From Nymphaea colorata (lineage: Eukaryota > Streptophyta > Magnoliopsida > Nymphaeales > Nymphaeaceae): a stretch of 60,000 nt of DNA. The stretch is from positions 24,877,876 to 24,937,875 of the forward strand of contig NC_045142.1 of NCBI RefSeq assembly GCF_008831285.2. Direction: 5' to 3'. Made by a program: the position numbers and the translations under genes. Below are positions 23,601 through 34,960 of the stretch, piece after piece; within the stretch, counting starts at the first letter, position 1; every line of letters starts with the position of its first letter. A model generated the notes under the pieces. The model was given only the letters and a program-made list of their open reading frames with translations, was not told the origin of the DNA and did not search any database.

Positions 23601-26193
23601 AAATGAATTATAAGATAATAAGGATATGTAGTATTTTGATTGCAAAAAGACAAAGAAATATGTGGAAAAACTTTTTGAAAGTATACACAAACAAAAGTAG
23701 GAATCACATGTTTAAAGAATTTTAAAAAGTACATTTTGTTGGAAATCTCTAGAACTATTTTCGGAAACATCTTTGGATAATATTGTGACATTTTCATTTC
23801 TGGAGATATTATGAAGATACTTTAATTTTATCCCATTGCTCTCAGCCACCTTCAAAGATGGAGATGACAGTTCACTGTATTCTCACTTCTCAGAATGTCA
23901 ATGGCATCTGTGATCATTGGATTACATTGATATGGTTGACTTTTTAAGGGATTGTTTGGCCAGTCTACGTTAGAGGGCTGGTGCTGCTCGTCATATGTGT
24001 ATATATATATCAGGAGAAGAAAGAGAGACAATGGTGCTCCATCAAAATGGCATCTACCTTTGCCTGCTATTTCCCTTATAAATAGGTCAGCTCCACCTGA
24101 CCTTCATGAAAGAAACGCGATAGTGGGCATGGTGGGTACCATTCAGTGTGTGTGCGTGTATATATATATATATATATATATATCCATTCATTTTGGTTAA
24201 TTCACCTGCAGTTTTCCTAATGCTGAAAATTACTCAAGGATTTTTTTGGACTATAAATTATTTTATTTATACTATCCCTAATCTGTTTTTCCAGCCTGAT
24301 TATGTGCGGAAAATAACTCTCAAACTGCTTCCTATGGAATCAAAATCTTCTAATACGAATCCATTGGCAACAAACTCTGCTGCTGGCATCCAAAATTCAC
24401 AAGATCCAGGTACCTGCTTGCTAAATTAACAAACATAAACCTTTTCTGTTAGAAGCTAAAGAAGAATTTTGGCATAAATATTTATTATGCAGGTATGTGT
24501 TTATTTGAAGTAGTGTACATACATACTTTAAATAACTTCCTTTTCGTTTGGTTAAGCAGCAGTGCAACAACCGAAAAACCTAAAACGTTCCTGTTCTTAT
24601 GTCATGGGGAAGGAGAAGAAATGTCGCATGTCATGTGCTGTTGAAGAGGAGAACTTGTGCGCAATTTGTTTGGATCCAGTTATGGATAATGGAGATAGAT
24701 CAACAGCAAAACTGCGATGCAGTCACCAATTCCATCTTGGTAACTAGATTTCTTTTTCTTATATATTTTCTGGTAAACTTGTTATTTGTCCTTTTGTGTG
24801 GGGGTTGTATCCCGTTGGGGAATTTGCACTCACATAAGCAATAAAATTTTGAGTTCCTTTTCATGTGTTTCTAATGGTTTATGTATTGCTTCCATCATGT
24901 GATTTCTTGATTTGTTGTGTAGATGAACTTCAATTTTGACTGTCTGATCTTGCAGTTTTTTTCTGTAACTTCAGTGCCGTCTAGTTGAACCTGTAATAAT
25001 CCTTGTTGTTATTTTCTCTGAGCTACCATTCTTCTTGTTGTAAGAAAAAGCAGAACAAGAAGTTGGATTCAAGTTTTCAGTTGTGTTTCTATATTGTTCC
25101 TTCCTGTGGTAGTGTAAAGAGGTATGAAACTAGGAGAGGAGTTCAAGTTCCAATTTTGTTCTTGTTAAGTGATCGTCTAAAGCCATAGCATTCATATTGT
25201 TGATTTCTAAAGGACTTTTGTTTTATAGGTTTTGAAAAGATGTTCTATATTATATTTTACTGTTTTATTCTAATAGAAACATGGGCTTGTTTTTTGTTAA
25301 TAGCATGCTGTCAGATACTTCCTGAGTCCGCCGATTCGAATTGAGTTGGTGGAAAACTGATTTGATGGCCAATTTAATGATGCCACGTCTCAGCTTTGTC
25401 TAATTTTTAAAATATTTTAATATTTTAATTAATTTTTATATCTTTCATTTATTCTTTGAAAAATGATTTTTGGCCATTTCACCTGAATCAGTGAATTGGC
25501 TGATTCTCCAAATTGGCAGCCCTGCCACTTTGGTTCAGGGACTAATGTCGGCAGCCACTGGCTTCTATGATTGTTGACTACTATATGTTAATTTTTTATT
25601 CCTTAATACCTATAACTTATGCCCTTAATGACATTTTAGGTTTGTAACTGGGTTTCACGTGTACATGGATGCCATTTTTCATGGGTAACTGGATAAAGGA
25701 GCTTGAAGATTTCATATTATGCATCTTGAAACCGCGTTGTTTCATCTGCAAATAATGCAGAGATAAATCGTATGCTTGTGATGTAGTCAGTTCTGCGTGT
25801 CTAAATTATGAAATGGAATGGCAATGGCATATCACATTTTGGCAGTTGTGGTGCCACAAATTTCTCACTAAGGTGCACGTGGGACCGGCAAGGGCATCTT
25901 AGATGGCTGGACCCAGCACCCAAGTCCATTTTACATTTAGAGCTTGCAGGCCCCTGTGGGCTGCATGTAGCTCTGTCACTGTGTTTTGGTGATCCGCCAT
26001 GTTGTCACTAATGGACCGTTGTTTGAATCATGCCGCATGTGTGCGAGTGCAGGTATGAGCGCAGATATTTTAATATTACAAGTGAAACAAAAGTTAAATA
26101 TTGTACATACCAAAGGAATTCCTGAGACTAAACTAATGAATTTGTGACACATTTAATTAACCATACCAAACTCAAGCCAAATGAAGTCTAAGG

Positions 26194-26250
<57 letters not shown>

Positions 26251-28666
26251 CTTTTGATATTAAAAGCAAAACAAAGTTTAGAAATTGTTCGTACCAAGCA
26301 ATTGCAAGACTAAACTAATGAACTTATGAATTTGTTACTCATTCAACATACCAAACTCAAGTTAAAGATAAGTCTAATGTGCACGTTTGTAGGTAACTAC
26401 AATGTTCTAAAAGGCGTATCGTAAGCTGTATCAGTCCATCTAATAGATACGTTGTATTGTAATGTATCGTATGTGTTCGTAGATTTATTTTTTTAATTCA
26501 AAAATAAAAAATAGAGAAAAATCAGATAAATCAAGAAAAATAAAAATTATGTTTTTTTAATGAAAAAACATGTTATGCACAACCGCAGGCTTATTATAGG
26601 TATGAAGTTACTTCACAAACATTAATAAGTGGTCACATATAGTAACACAAAATGAACTAAGACATCATGGAACATAATTTATAAGTTGATCTACATAATA
26701 ACTCATAAAATCCATGACACATCAAAAACCAAGTTTTGCGTACACTATACATCACATCACAAGACAAAATTGTTCAATATTAATGCAAGTAACAAATGAA
26801 AAAACAGCTTCATGCATAATCTTTATCATCTCATTCTCATTTTCATCTTTCGTAGAAGATATAAATCCTCTCTATCTAAACAAGAATCAATCATCCATGC
26901 ATAAATCTGCCCTCAAATTAACGATTTCATGGTGAAACTGATTATTCCTTTTGAAAATTTTTACAATCTCCCCTTTCCTTCAACTATTGGATATGTTCAG
27001 AAATGAAGGAGGCAAGTTTTAAAAATTAGTTTGAAAAAGGATGGTTTTAACCCCATATTTTTCAAAATAGACATGTATCGTGCGATACAGGGTGTATCGC
27101 CTTGTATCGTATGATACAGGTTGTGTATCGCAGGATACATGCGATACACATACAATACACCACCTGTTTGCGATCAGGTGGTGTATCAAATTTAAAAAGC
27201 GGTGGTACATATCGTACGATACATTCAACACTGGTTAACTGTATTAATCATAGGTGACACATGAAGTTGGTAAGCTGGATAAAAGTGAAGCACCTGATGA
27301 AGGTGCAACATTGGCATGGTGACCCAGTCCCAGTGTAAACATGAGTGGTATGTATCAATAATGCTGGTACTATCTTGATGTGCAGTGCTAATTGTTTCCA
27401 ACTGAATGTGCCTTTGATACTTGGTGTTGTTATTGTTTAGTTAGTGAAATTCATTAAATATATGGATAAAGTCATACAAATTCAAGATTCTATAGGGGAA
27501 AAAAATTTGAGTGCATCCAGCTCATTAAATCTTTATCTTTGTCGAAGTATTTCTAGTTTGGTCCGCGTCATCAATGATTCAGTTGGAGAGCCTTAGCAAA
27601 AAGGTGTAAATCCTTAATATTTTGTTTTATGCAATTATGATTGTTTTGTTAATGTATACCTTCTGATATAGGGGGAAAAAAATTGAGTGCATCCAGCTCA
27701 TTAAATCTTTATCTTTGTCGAAGTATTTCTAGTTTGGTCCGCATCATCAATGATTCAGTTGGAGAGCCTTAGCAAAAAGGTGTAAATCCTTAATATTTTG
27801 TTTTTTGCAATTATGAATATTTTGTTAATGTATACCTTCTGATCTATGATATATCATGCAGATTTGCAGGTTACCTAATTTCATATATGAGATGAAATGC
27901 ATATTTGACAGATCATTGACCTATTGACTGACTATTTCTGGATAAGTTGGGGGATGAATTAGATATTTTTATTTCATTACACAGGATGCATAATTGTTTG
28001 GATATTTTACTTAATTTCAGCAATACATTTACCATGTTTTCTTCCCTTTGAAGGTCTGTAGGTATTTAGGTCATAAGGAATCATATTTATAATAAAGATA
28101 AACAAGTTTTAGATACTTTACCTCCAGTGAAGCTTGATAGTTGCAAGGTGTTTGCCCCTACTCTACTTGGTATGTGATAACTTCAGCCTGCTTGATAGTT
28201 GCAAGGTGTTTGCCCCTATTGTACTTGGGTGAGATTCAACCTTGACCGTACTTCATGTCTATGTATTTCAGATATGTGTTTCTTTCAGCTTTGACAAATG
28301 TCTACGTGTGCTATAGAACTGGGCTTTGACTTTGGGTCTGTTGCATATTTTGTCTATTATTGTTTTCTTTTGTTTGCTTTCTGCTAAGTGCTATACTACT
28401 TCTTAGCCTGGAAAGCCTTTGTAATTTGGCCTGCAATTGTGCACCATTGGTAGATTTGACGCCACTATTCTTTTTACAAAAGAGTCGTCCCCAGTCTTTT
28501 TTGACCTACAAATGTTAATTGAGGATAGGCCTCTCCCTCCTTTTTTTTTTGACCCAAGCTTTATTATTTTTCAGATTGTATTGGTTCAGCATTCAATGCA
28601 AAAGCTTCAATGCAGTGCCCAACTTGTAGGAGAGTTGAGAATGGCCAGTGGCGTTTTTGCAGATAA
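20634..28666 (+). CDS. KIX-RING chimeric protein (MED15 KIX + RFI2-like RING-H2), copy B
   Basis: Five exons: 20634-20740, 21526-21637, 24295-24409, 24560-24739 and 28575-28666. They total 606 nt and 201 aa, all with GT..AG borders and matching phases. Residues ~16-95 are a MED15-type KIX domain ([18 protein letters not shown], then [12 protein letters not shown] and IAVRLEEKIY). Residues 120-132 are basic and could be a bipartite nuclear signal. Residues 145-189 form a complete RING-H2: C145, C148, C165, H167, H170, C173, C186, C189, with MDNGDRS and CIGSAF motifs typical of RFI2-like E3 ligases. The start is the same ATG as MED15. The Gln-rich body and C-terminus of MED15 are absent. Inferred role: a ubiquitin ligase that docks on activators normally bound by Mediator, or a dominant competitor of MED15. 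Expression is not shown. Unlike copy A, no lesion is seen. Confidence 0.8.
26195..26247. repeat. (TA)n microsatellite in intron 4 of copy B
   Basis: About 53 bases of alternating TA, orthologous to the tract at 14,084-14,142 in unit A. Confidence 0.95.
26368..27237. mobile_element. 0.87-kb insert in copy B with TGTATCG palindromic block
   Basis: Present in intron 4 of copy B, absent from the same point of copy A (between ~14,249 and ~14,258). The ends are weakly inverted: CAATGTTCTAAAAGGCGTATCG near the left, and CAGTGTTGAATGTATCG when the right end is reversed. The right 170 bp (27,070-27,230) is dense in TGTATCG/CGATACA in both orientations. This fits a non-autonomous DNA transposon, but no clear target duplication was found. 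Confidence 0.5.
27491..27840 (+). repeat. Tandem duplication of ~174 bp in intron 4 of copy B
   Basis: The block that starts at TATAGGGG (run of A, then TTGAGTGCATCCAGC) and ends TATACCTTCTGAT occurs twice back to back (~27,491-27,665 and ~27,667-27,840). Copy A has it once (~14,515-14,695). Confidence 0.85.
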
Positions 28667-28760
28667 ATATCTCAGATTTTGGTGGGGATGACTGGACAGA
28701 GCGGTTATGATCCTTATGATGATTGCTTACTTCATATTACCGGTTTCTCATTCTTGTTTG
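28667..28760 (+). pseudogene. Decayed 3' remnant of the RING donor gene (copy B)
   Basis: After the stop of exon 5 a shifted frame reads DFGGDDWTER, then YDPYDD in a further frame. It mirrors the segment after the stop in copy A and suggests the RING donor protein once extended beyond the finger. Confidence 0.35.
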
Positions 28761-28943
28761 GACTAAGGGGATAATTAATGTACTGTACTCATTATCCGTG
28801 AAAAAAGTGTGTATGGAGCCCTACAAAAGACTGCCACAGTATTTTTCCCGTTCACATATTTGGATAGTGCTGTGTCCAAGGTGAAGTGATGGAGAAACAT
28901 GACTCTTGTAGAAAAATAATTTGCCATCTGAGTCATGTAAAAG

Positions 28944-29078
28944 GGTGTATGTGTATGTAAATTCTCATAATATGTTGTTTATAAAAAGGTGTATGTGTAT
29001 GTAAATTCTCATAATATGTTGTTTATAAAAAGGTGTATGTGTATGTAAATTCTCATAATATGTTGTTTATAAAAAGGT
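28944..29078 (+). repeat. 44-bp tandem repeat, three copies
   Basis: GGTGTATGTGTATGTAAATT plus 24 further bases repeats with exact 44-bp steps at 28,944, 28,988 and 29,032. Unit A has one full and one partial, altered copy near 15,764-15,820. Confidence 0.9.
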
Positions 29079-29090
29079 GCATATTTACCT

Positions 29091-29375
29091 TCAAAAGATG
29101 GGTGGTAATTTTTTCGCAATTTTTTTCTTATCTTTAACTGCATGAAGCACTCTGCGCCTTACAGCTTTGGGAAAACCAATCTTCAATGTCACCGTCAACC
29201 GGCGGTGATGCATCTCGTCGTCCTTTAAGAATCTTAGTGACTTTGTTATGATTTTTCTTGATTCCAACACAATAGTACGAGCTATTATGAGCATGTATCT
29301 GCGCTTCTGAAAAGATGGCTGCCCAAATTGAGCAAACTTTGCTTTGTTAGGTGCTTCATAACATGTAGACCCCAA
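29091..29375 (-). pseudogene. 94-codon minus-strand open stretch, unknown
   Basis: Open in unit B, including FAQFGQPSFQKRRYM, IITKSLRFLKDDEMHHRR and GFPKAVRRRVLHAVKDKK. In unit A the matching sequence (15,840-16,120) keeps most residues but has TAG in place of a Leu codon (GTG TAG against GTG TTG) and a frameshift. The basic, arginine-rich C-terminal half looks protein-like, but I recognise no family. It may be a fossil gene fragment, or chance. Confidence 0.25.
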
Positions 29376-29555
29376 ATCAGTAGTAAACCAACTTTCATTT
29401 ATCTTTCATACCATAAACTCAGATAACCATCTTCCATTCTAATAGCTTTTCCACATTAATCTTCAGCTAAGCCACATCATGATATTTAGAAACAGGAGCA
29501 AATCACCATATTTATGACTGACTGACACTTTTGACATTACCTCCGCCTTTGTCTT

Positions 29556-30060
29556 GACATGTTTTTTTATGTTCAATTGATGAATAAGGAAAAAGTTTGT
29601 CACTCTTCGTTCTGTTTGCAAGGGTCTTGGACTGCGTTGGTGCCTAGTGTTGATCGAATGTACAGAAAGGGCGCAGCCAAGGGGCCGAGAGGGCAAATGC
29701 CCCCACTTCCCCCTCTGAAATTTTGTTTAATTTCACCAATGAATGTTTTCATTTGGTGCATGTGGAAATTGGAGAAAACATAATAGACTTTGTGCAAAAT
29801 TTTCTTGGCACTTTTCCCCCTTGAAAAAAAAAAACTTTGGTTATCTAATAAATTCTAGCCAGATATGTTATGCTCCTTGTGACTTACGGCTTATATTAAT
29901 AATCGTTTTATTAGTAAAGGCATTATGTGATCTTAGGCAATGAATATTAAAAGTGACCAACAAAAGTTTAAAAAAAAAAAAAAGAACACACGGACAGACA
30001 CAGTGAATAATAAAGAAAAATAAGAATATACAAAAACAAAAATGAATTAAAAAATCTTTT
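29556..30060. mobile_element. ~0.5-kb insert specific to unit B
   Basis: It interrupts the text CTTTGTCTT...CACTTGG that is continuous in unit A at ~16,275-16,290, with a repeated TCTT at both edges. It contains a GGGCGCAGCCAAGGGGCC block facing GCCCCCACTTCCCCC (about 29,668-29,712), resembling ends of plant transposons. The family is not determined. Confidence 0.45.
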
Positions 30061-31784
30061 TCTTCCACTTGGGCACTTAAGCAGCTCACCCTACGTTTCA
30101 ACCACTTATCTCATTTTTTCCTTCTATCACTGCGCTTAGATTTTAATTTGACATTATATCACATGGGTTCTTGAAATTTTACCTCTTCTTGTACGGTCGT
30201 GTTTTAAATTCCAAAAAAAAAAGATCATTGAATCTCCATAATTCCACCTTGCACCTTTTTTGTCAAAATTAGAGATGTCAAACGATCATATTTGAATTAT
30301 ATGTTCAATTAACAATGTCGTTCTTTGGATGTTCACATATTCAGATTCGAATCAGATTCGAATATAGACGAAAAATATTCATACCGGCTTTCAAAATATA
30401 GGGACATTGAATATTTGTTTGAAATTAATTCTGATTCAAAACCGACTGGATACTTAAGTTAAATCTGAATGTGAATGTGGTCAGATGTTGTTTTTAAAAT
30501 CTGAATCCGGTCCATTTTTTAATCTGATATTCAATTTTTTCCACTACCCAATTTTTCTTGGAGCAGTTTGAACGGATTTCAGATCCAAATTGGATTTATT
30601 GACATCTCAAAGTCTTTATAAAAGTTCAGGGAACATGTTTCAAAACTTTAGACATAATCAAGAACCTCAGCCACCATTAACCATGCTTCAAAACATTTTC
30701 CTTTTTAATGATAAACAAAAATATTTTCTTTTACTGTCATGTGATTACTTTCTACTAAAATATATCAAGATCTAATTTTTCCTTTCTTAACAATATTCTT
30801 CGACCATATGTCCCATGACCAGAAGGAAAAATTTAAAAGGAAAATCTTAAATCATAGTTTTATATAAAAAGAAAAAGTTTTTTTTAAAAAAAAAAACTGC
30901 AAATGGGTGGCATTAAGCCTGGCCATTGGGCTGGCCCGACATCTGAAATCCAGGTCTGAGCCCTGCTCATCACCCGAAACCCAAGCCCAAACCCCGCCTG
31001 ATTAAACTACAATCTATATATTTTTAATATAAAATAATATCTAAATATTAAAAATTGTAATAAAATATAATAATTATCAGGCCCACCCGAGCATATCGGG
31101 ACTGCCCGATGCCCTTTTTTTCGGGTTCGAGTCAGGATGGGTACCGGGTACCCACCAACGGTCCAGCCCAATTCCCAGCCTTAGGTGGCATCTTCTCATA
31201 AGGTTTTGTCATTTCCTCTTGTACTGGATCTGATTTTGACTGAAGATGACCTCTTTGAAACCCTAATTTTGCATGCTTCCTATAAATCACATATAGCTTT
31301 CATTATTGTTCATCAACTTTATCCTTAATGCTTTTTAGACATTTCATGCATCATTGTCACAATCAAGGACATGAACTGAAGAACCCAATTGACACCCTCC
31401 ATTATGTGCAGGTAGAACTTTTGAAGTTCTTGTTTGCACATGGAGTCAAGAATCTTTTCATGAGTGGGGCCAAATTATAATTTCAAAATTTCAACAAAGG
31501 TCAATATATAATATTTCAAAATTTTTATATAAGATAAATATTTTTTTTAATTTACATGTATATTTATTTATTTTTAATTTAAGGGGGCCAGGGCCCTACC
31601 GACCCCTTGGCATGTTTCCACTGAGAAATATATCCAACTTTATTAGAACTCTAAAAGTCTTGTATGATAAGTCAATTTGATGGAGAAATGCCTTGAAAGA
31701 TCTTGAGATAGATACTCAAAAACCTTCAAAAATAGTTGAAATCGGCTTGAATTTTGTGGCAAATTGATTTGAGTTGTTGGCCGA

Positions 31785-31837
<53 letters not shown>

Positions 31838-32590
31838 GGTCTCTCTGATTTTCTTTTAAGAAAAATCTTGATCTGCCAAGAAAAAAAATCTAGCTCCACC
31901 CTATATAGTCATACTCCCTTTGTTATTTTTAATATTTTCTAATTTTGCTTTTTTAATTACTAATTTGCTTTTATTATCTGTAACCAATGGCCAATTCCGA
32001 TCCGATTCACTCGGACCCTTAACATTTTAATATCCAATCTTGAACGGGTTTTTATCCATGCGTCTAATTCATATTTTTTTTTTAAAAAAAAAAGAAAATG
32101 AAAATAAGAGCTTTGGATCTAAATCTAGTTCGGGTCGACAATATTTCCCGGTGACCCGATCCAGATGGGGTCAAACGCATCCCGAACGTGTTGTGCACGT
32201 GGAGACAAACGATCATGACACAGCTGAAAGTTCGACGTCAGCAAAAGCTTTTTGTCGTTTCTTGTAGCGGGGGCCAACACTCAACAGCCATTTTTTTTCG
32301 CGTTATTTCGGAAAAAGTCCAAACATGTTTGTTATTTTCCAAAAGGGCCATGATTTTTAAGCTATTTAACATGGCGGGTCTACATTTATTGTGGTCGTTA
32401 CAAAAACCCGCAGGGATCGAAAATGCCGCACCGCAAGTAATGAAAGGTTGGCTCATAAATCAATCGGTCCCAAACTCATGAACCAACAATAATAATAAAA
32501 AAATCATTATGTTCATTATTATTTTTTTTTTGGGTTGAATGAATGATAAAACACGAGAGCTCAAGGAGATCCGTAGTCGGATATCAATAT
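30060..32590. other. 3' part of unit B, no gene seen
   Basis: Homologous to 16,290-17,980 with extra blocks (for example 31,195-31,500). It has a GC-rich repeat-like island at 30,905-31,190, a TA microsatellite at 31,788-31,834 and homopolymer runs. No open frame with family features. Confidence 0.5.
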
Positions 32591-32619
32591 CTGATGTTTA
32601 ATTTCACGTCAGTAAATTA

Positions 32620-34960
32620 TTCGGTAAAGGTTTTATTGATGTTTTTGCTATCATTTTTATTTTTTTATTTTACATTGGTAAAGACCTGTATTTTTGTATT
32701 ACTCGTATTTTTAGTCATAGCCATAAATATCGTTCTTTTGTTTTTATGGACAAGGTTTTTTCAGGGTAAAGTTGTTTTTTTTAATTAAAAAAATAAAAGT
32801 TTTTTAAAACATAAAAAGTCAATATTTTACGATAAATGAAAAATTAAGAAGCATTTTGTCACATTTAAGATGTCATGTTAAATGCCTAAAACAAAATGAA
32901 ATAAAACAATGAAACAAAGGTTGAAAAAACAAAAAAAAAGAGAGAAAAAAATAATTACAAATTTCAAAAAATCCCGATAAATTCATTTTTATATCTCAAT
33001 ATTTTTCATCTTTTGTTTTCTTTATTTATTTCGTTGGTTAATATTATGATGTCTTAAAAAATATCACGATATTATGACTATGCTTTTAATATTAAAATAA
33101 TTATGCTTGCACCCTTGGTCAAGGCTGTTGACATAAGGTTGTGCCTCGTCGGTCCTATAATTGGTAAGCAGCCAGTCACTGGTTTGAATATCAAAGACAC
33201 AAACACCTTTCTAAGGGCGAAGAATAGTATTTAGGGTTTTAAGTATAGACGAATTCTCCAAACCCAATGTCGTTTATCCATAAGTCAACAATAAAAAAAT
33301 AAAAAAAAGGAAAAAGGATATTTGACATCAAATTATTGATTTAATGTCCTTGATTTTTTTACCACACTGTTTAATTTGGTATCTTTATACAATTAAGTAT
33401 TTATTCTAGGGGTAGAGAGACATATATGTCAAGTATCTGTGCTTTATAATATAAAAATAATTGTTTTACATTGTTTCAATTTAAAATATGAGTATTAAAA
33501 TCTTGGAAGTTGTTTGATGTTGCCAAATGACTATAAAATTTAAAATCAGTTGTTAAAACCGCCATAAATTGTTGCCAAAAGCTGAAAAGCACAATAAATT
33601 GAAGACTTTTTGAGGGCGTTTGATGGTTTGGAATTTTAATTTAAGAATGAAAATTCTAAAAGTATAATTCATGACAAACTGAAATAGAATCAAATTTCAG
33701 GTTTCAGTTTCCTAATTTCGAAAATAAAATACCTAGTTTGTTTAACAATTCTAATTTCTTAAAAAACGAGTATTTTAATTTTAAAATTCCACGTTTCTGG
33801 GTATATCAAACACCCCTAACAATGATCAGCATCCAATAATATATGACAATCTGCATACAATGAAAATAAACAAAGGGTTTGAACATTTATGCGGGGCAAA
33901 AAATTTTTTTTTTTTGATGATTAAAATTCCAGGTGATATAAAGTCTGACCCCTTCCATTCCATAATTGCACTTTAGATATTTTGATTTAATAAATCAAAA
34001 TACCCATGTCGACTACCCATCTGATACCAATTGTTAAGATCGGCACCGGTTGGGCTAGATAAGTCCGAACCCGATGACGTCCTAAGTTCCCAAGATCTTC
34101 TTGAGGCTTAATCTAAAACCAAAAATCCTAAACAAATTAAATACAAGAGTCTACTCGGCCGAACATGACCCCAGCGCAAACCCAATAAAACGGTAAGTAC
34201 AAGAGCACGTAAAGATGGTATAAAAAAAATGCAATTTCAAAATGACAAAAATACCCATCAAATTATAATGCATGGAAATCAGCATTTAAGCATGAGAAGG
34301 TTATGTATAGAAAAGTTTAATCAAATGAAATGAAAACATTGGAAAATAATTTGAAGTAATTTAAAGTTAAATCAGGATAACTTATTACTCGATCCCATAG
34401 TTTTGTAGACTGAAAATTTCTTAGATCTAAAGGAAAAGCGTCCGTCGAAGACAATAAGAAAGAATGTGCCACATTTCATAATAAGTGAAAAGTTTCGCAG
34501 GGTTTTTGTAATTTCCGCACCTCCACCAAACCACAGTCGCGAAAGTCTGATCGGATGCTTCCCTCACTCTCGAATCCTTGATGCACTCCTCATGGTTAAA
34601 AGTGAAATCAATTGGTCCTTGAGAGCCAAAAAAATCAGATGGTTCTTGGGAGCTCTCTTCTTCGCGTCAGAATCATCGTCATCGTCGCTACCATCGTCGG
34701 GGGGCTTTAGGGTTTCTGCAGCTGAAACTCTCTCTCTCTCTCTTTCAGACACAGAAGAGAGAGAGAGGTGGAGTTGGGAGGGAATTTGGGGGTCCCTATA
34801 TTGCGGGATATTTGGACGTTTCTTTCTTGCTTGTTCCTGCTGATTGGCAGGAGGAAAAAGTATAGTAAGTCGGGAAAATTTTAGGCCCTTCCTTCTTTCT
34901 CTCTCTCTCGCTCTCTTTCCTTTGTTTTGGTCGGTGGAGTTCTTGTTGGTGCGGTGAACT
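32620..34960. other. Upstream region of MED15
   Basis: Shared with unit B (18,020-20,633); no gene seen. An LTR fragment lies at 34,022-34,210. The GC-richer proximal 450 bp has GA runs (~34,755-34,768) and CT runs (~34,893-34,918) before the start codon and is probably the promoter and 5' UTR. Confidence 0.55.
34022..34212 (-). mobile_element. LTR and primer-site fragment of another retrotransposon
   Basis: Reading the minus strand, sequence ending CCGATCTTAACA is followed by ATTGGTATCAGATGG. That is the usual arrangement of an LTR end next to an initiator-Met primer-binding site. The block is specific to unit C; flanking sequence resumes homology with unit B at AAAGATGGTATA. Only this short piece is present. 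Confidence 0.5.

Larger units (their letters stand above)
17980..32590 (+). repeat. Segmental duplication unit B
   Basis: The middle unit. The same boundary text (AGCTCAAGGAGATCC, then TAATTTCACGTCAGTAAAT) occurs at 17,950-18,010 and 32,559-32,619, giving a period near 14.6 kb. In its 5' half unit B is closest to unit C. In its RING half it matches only unit A. Unit-B-specific changes include a MITE (19,529-19,777), inserts at 26,368-27,237 and ~29,556-30,060, and local tandem duplications. Confidence 0.87.

Noticed and set aside
26714-26935. 73-aa open frame in the unit-B insert
   Set aside because: No family features and low-complexity composition; it lies inside a non-coding transposon-like insert.
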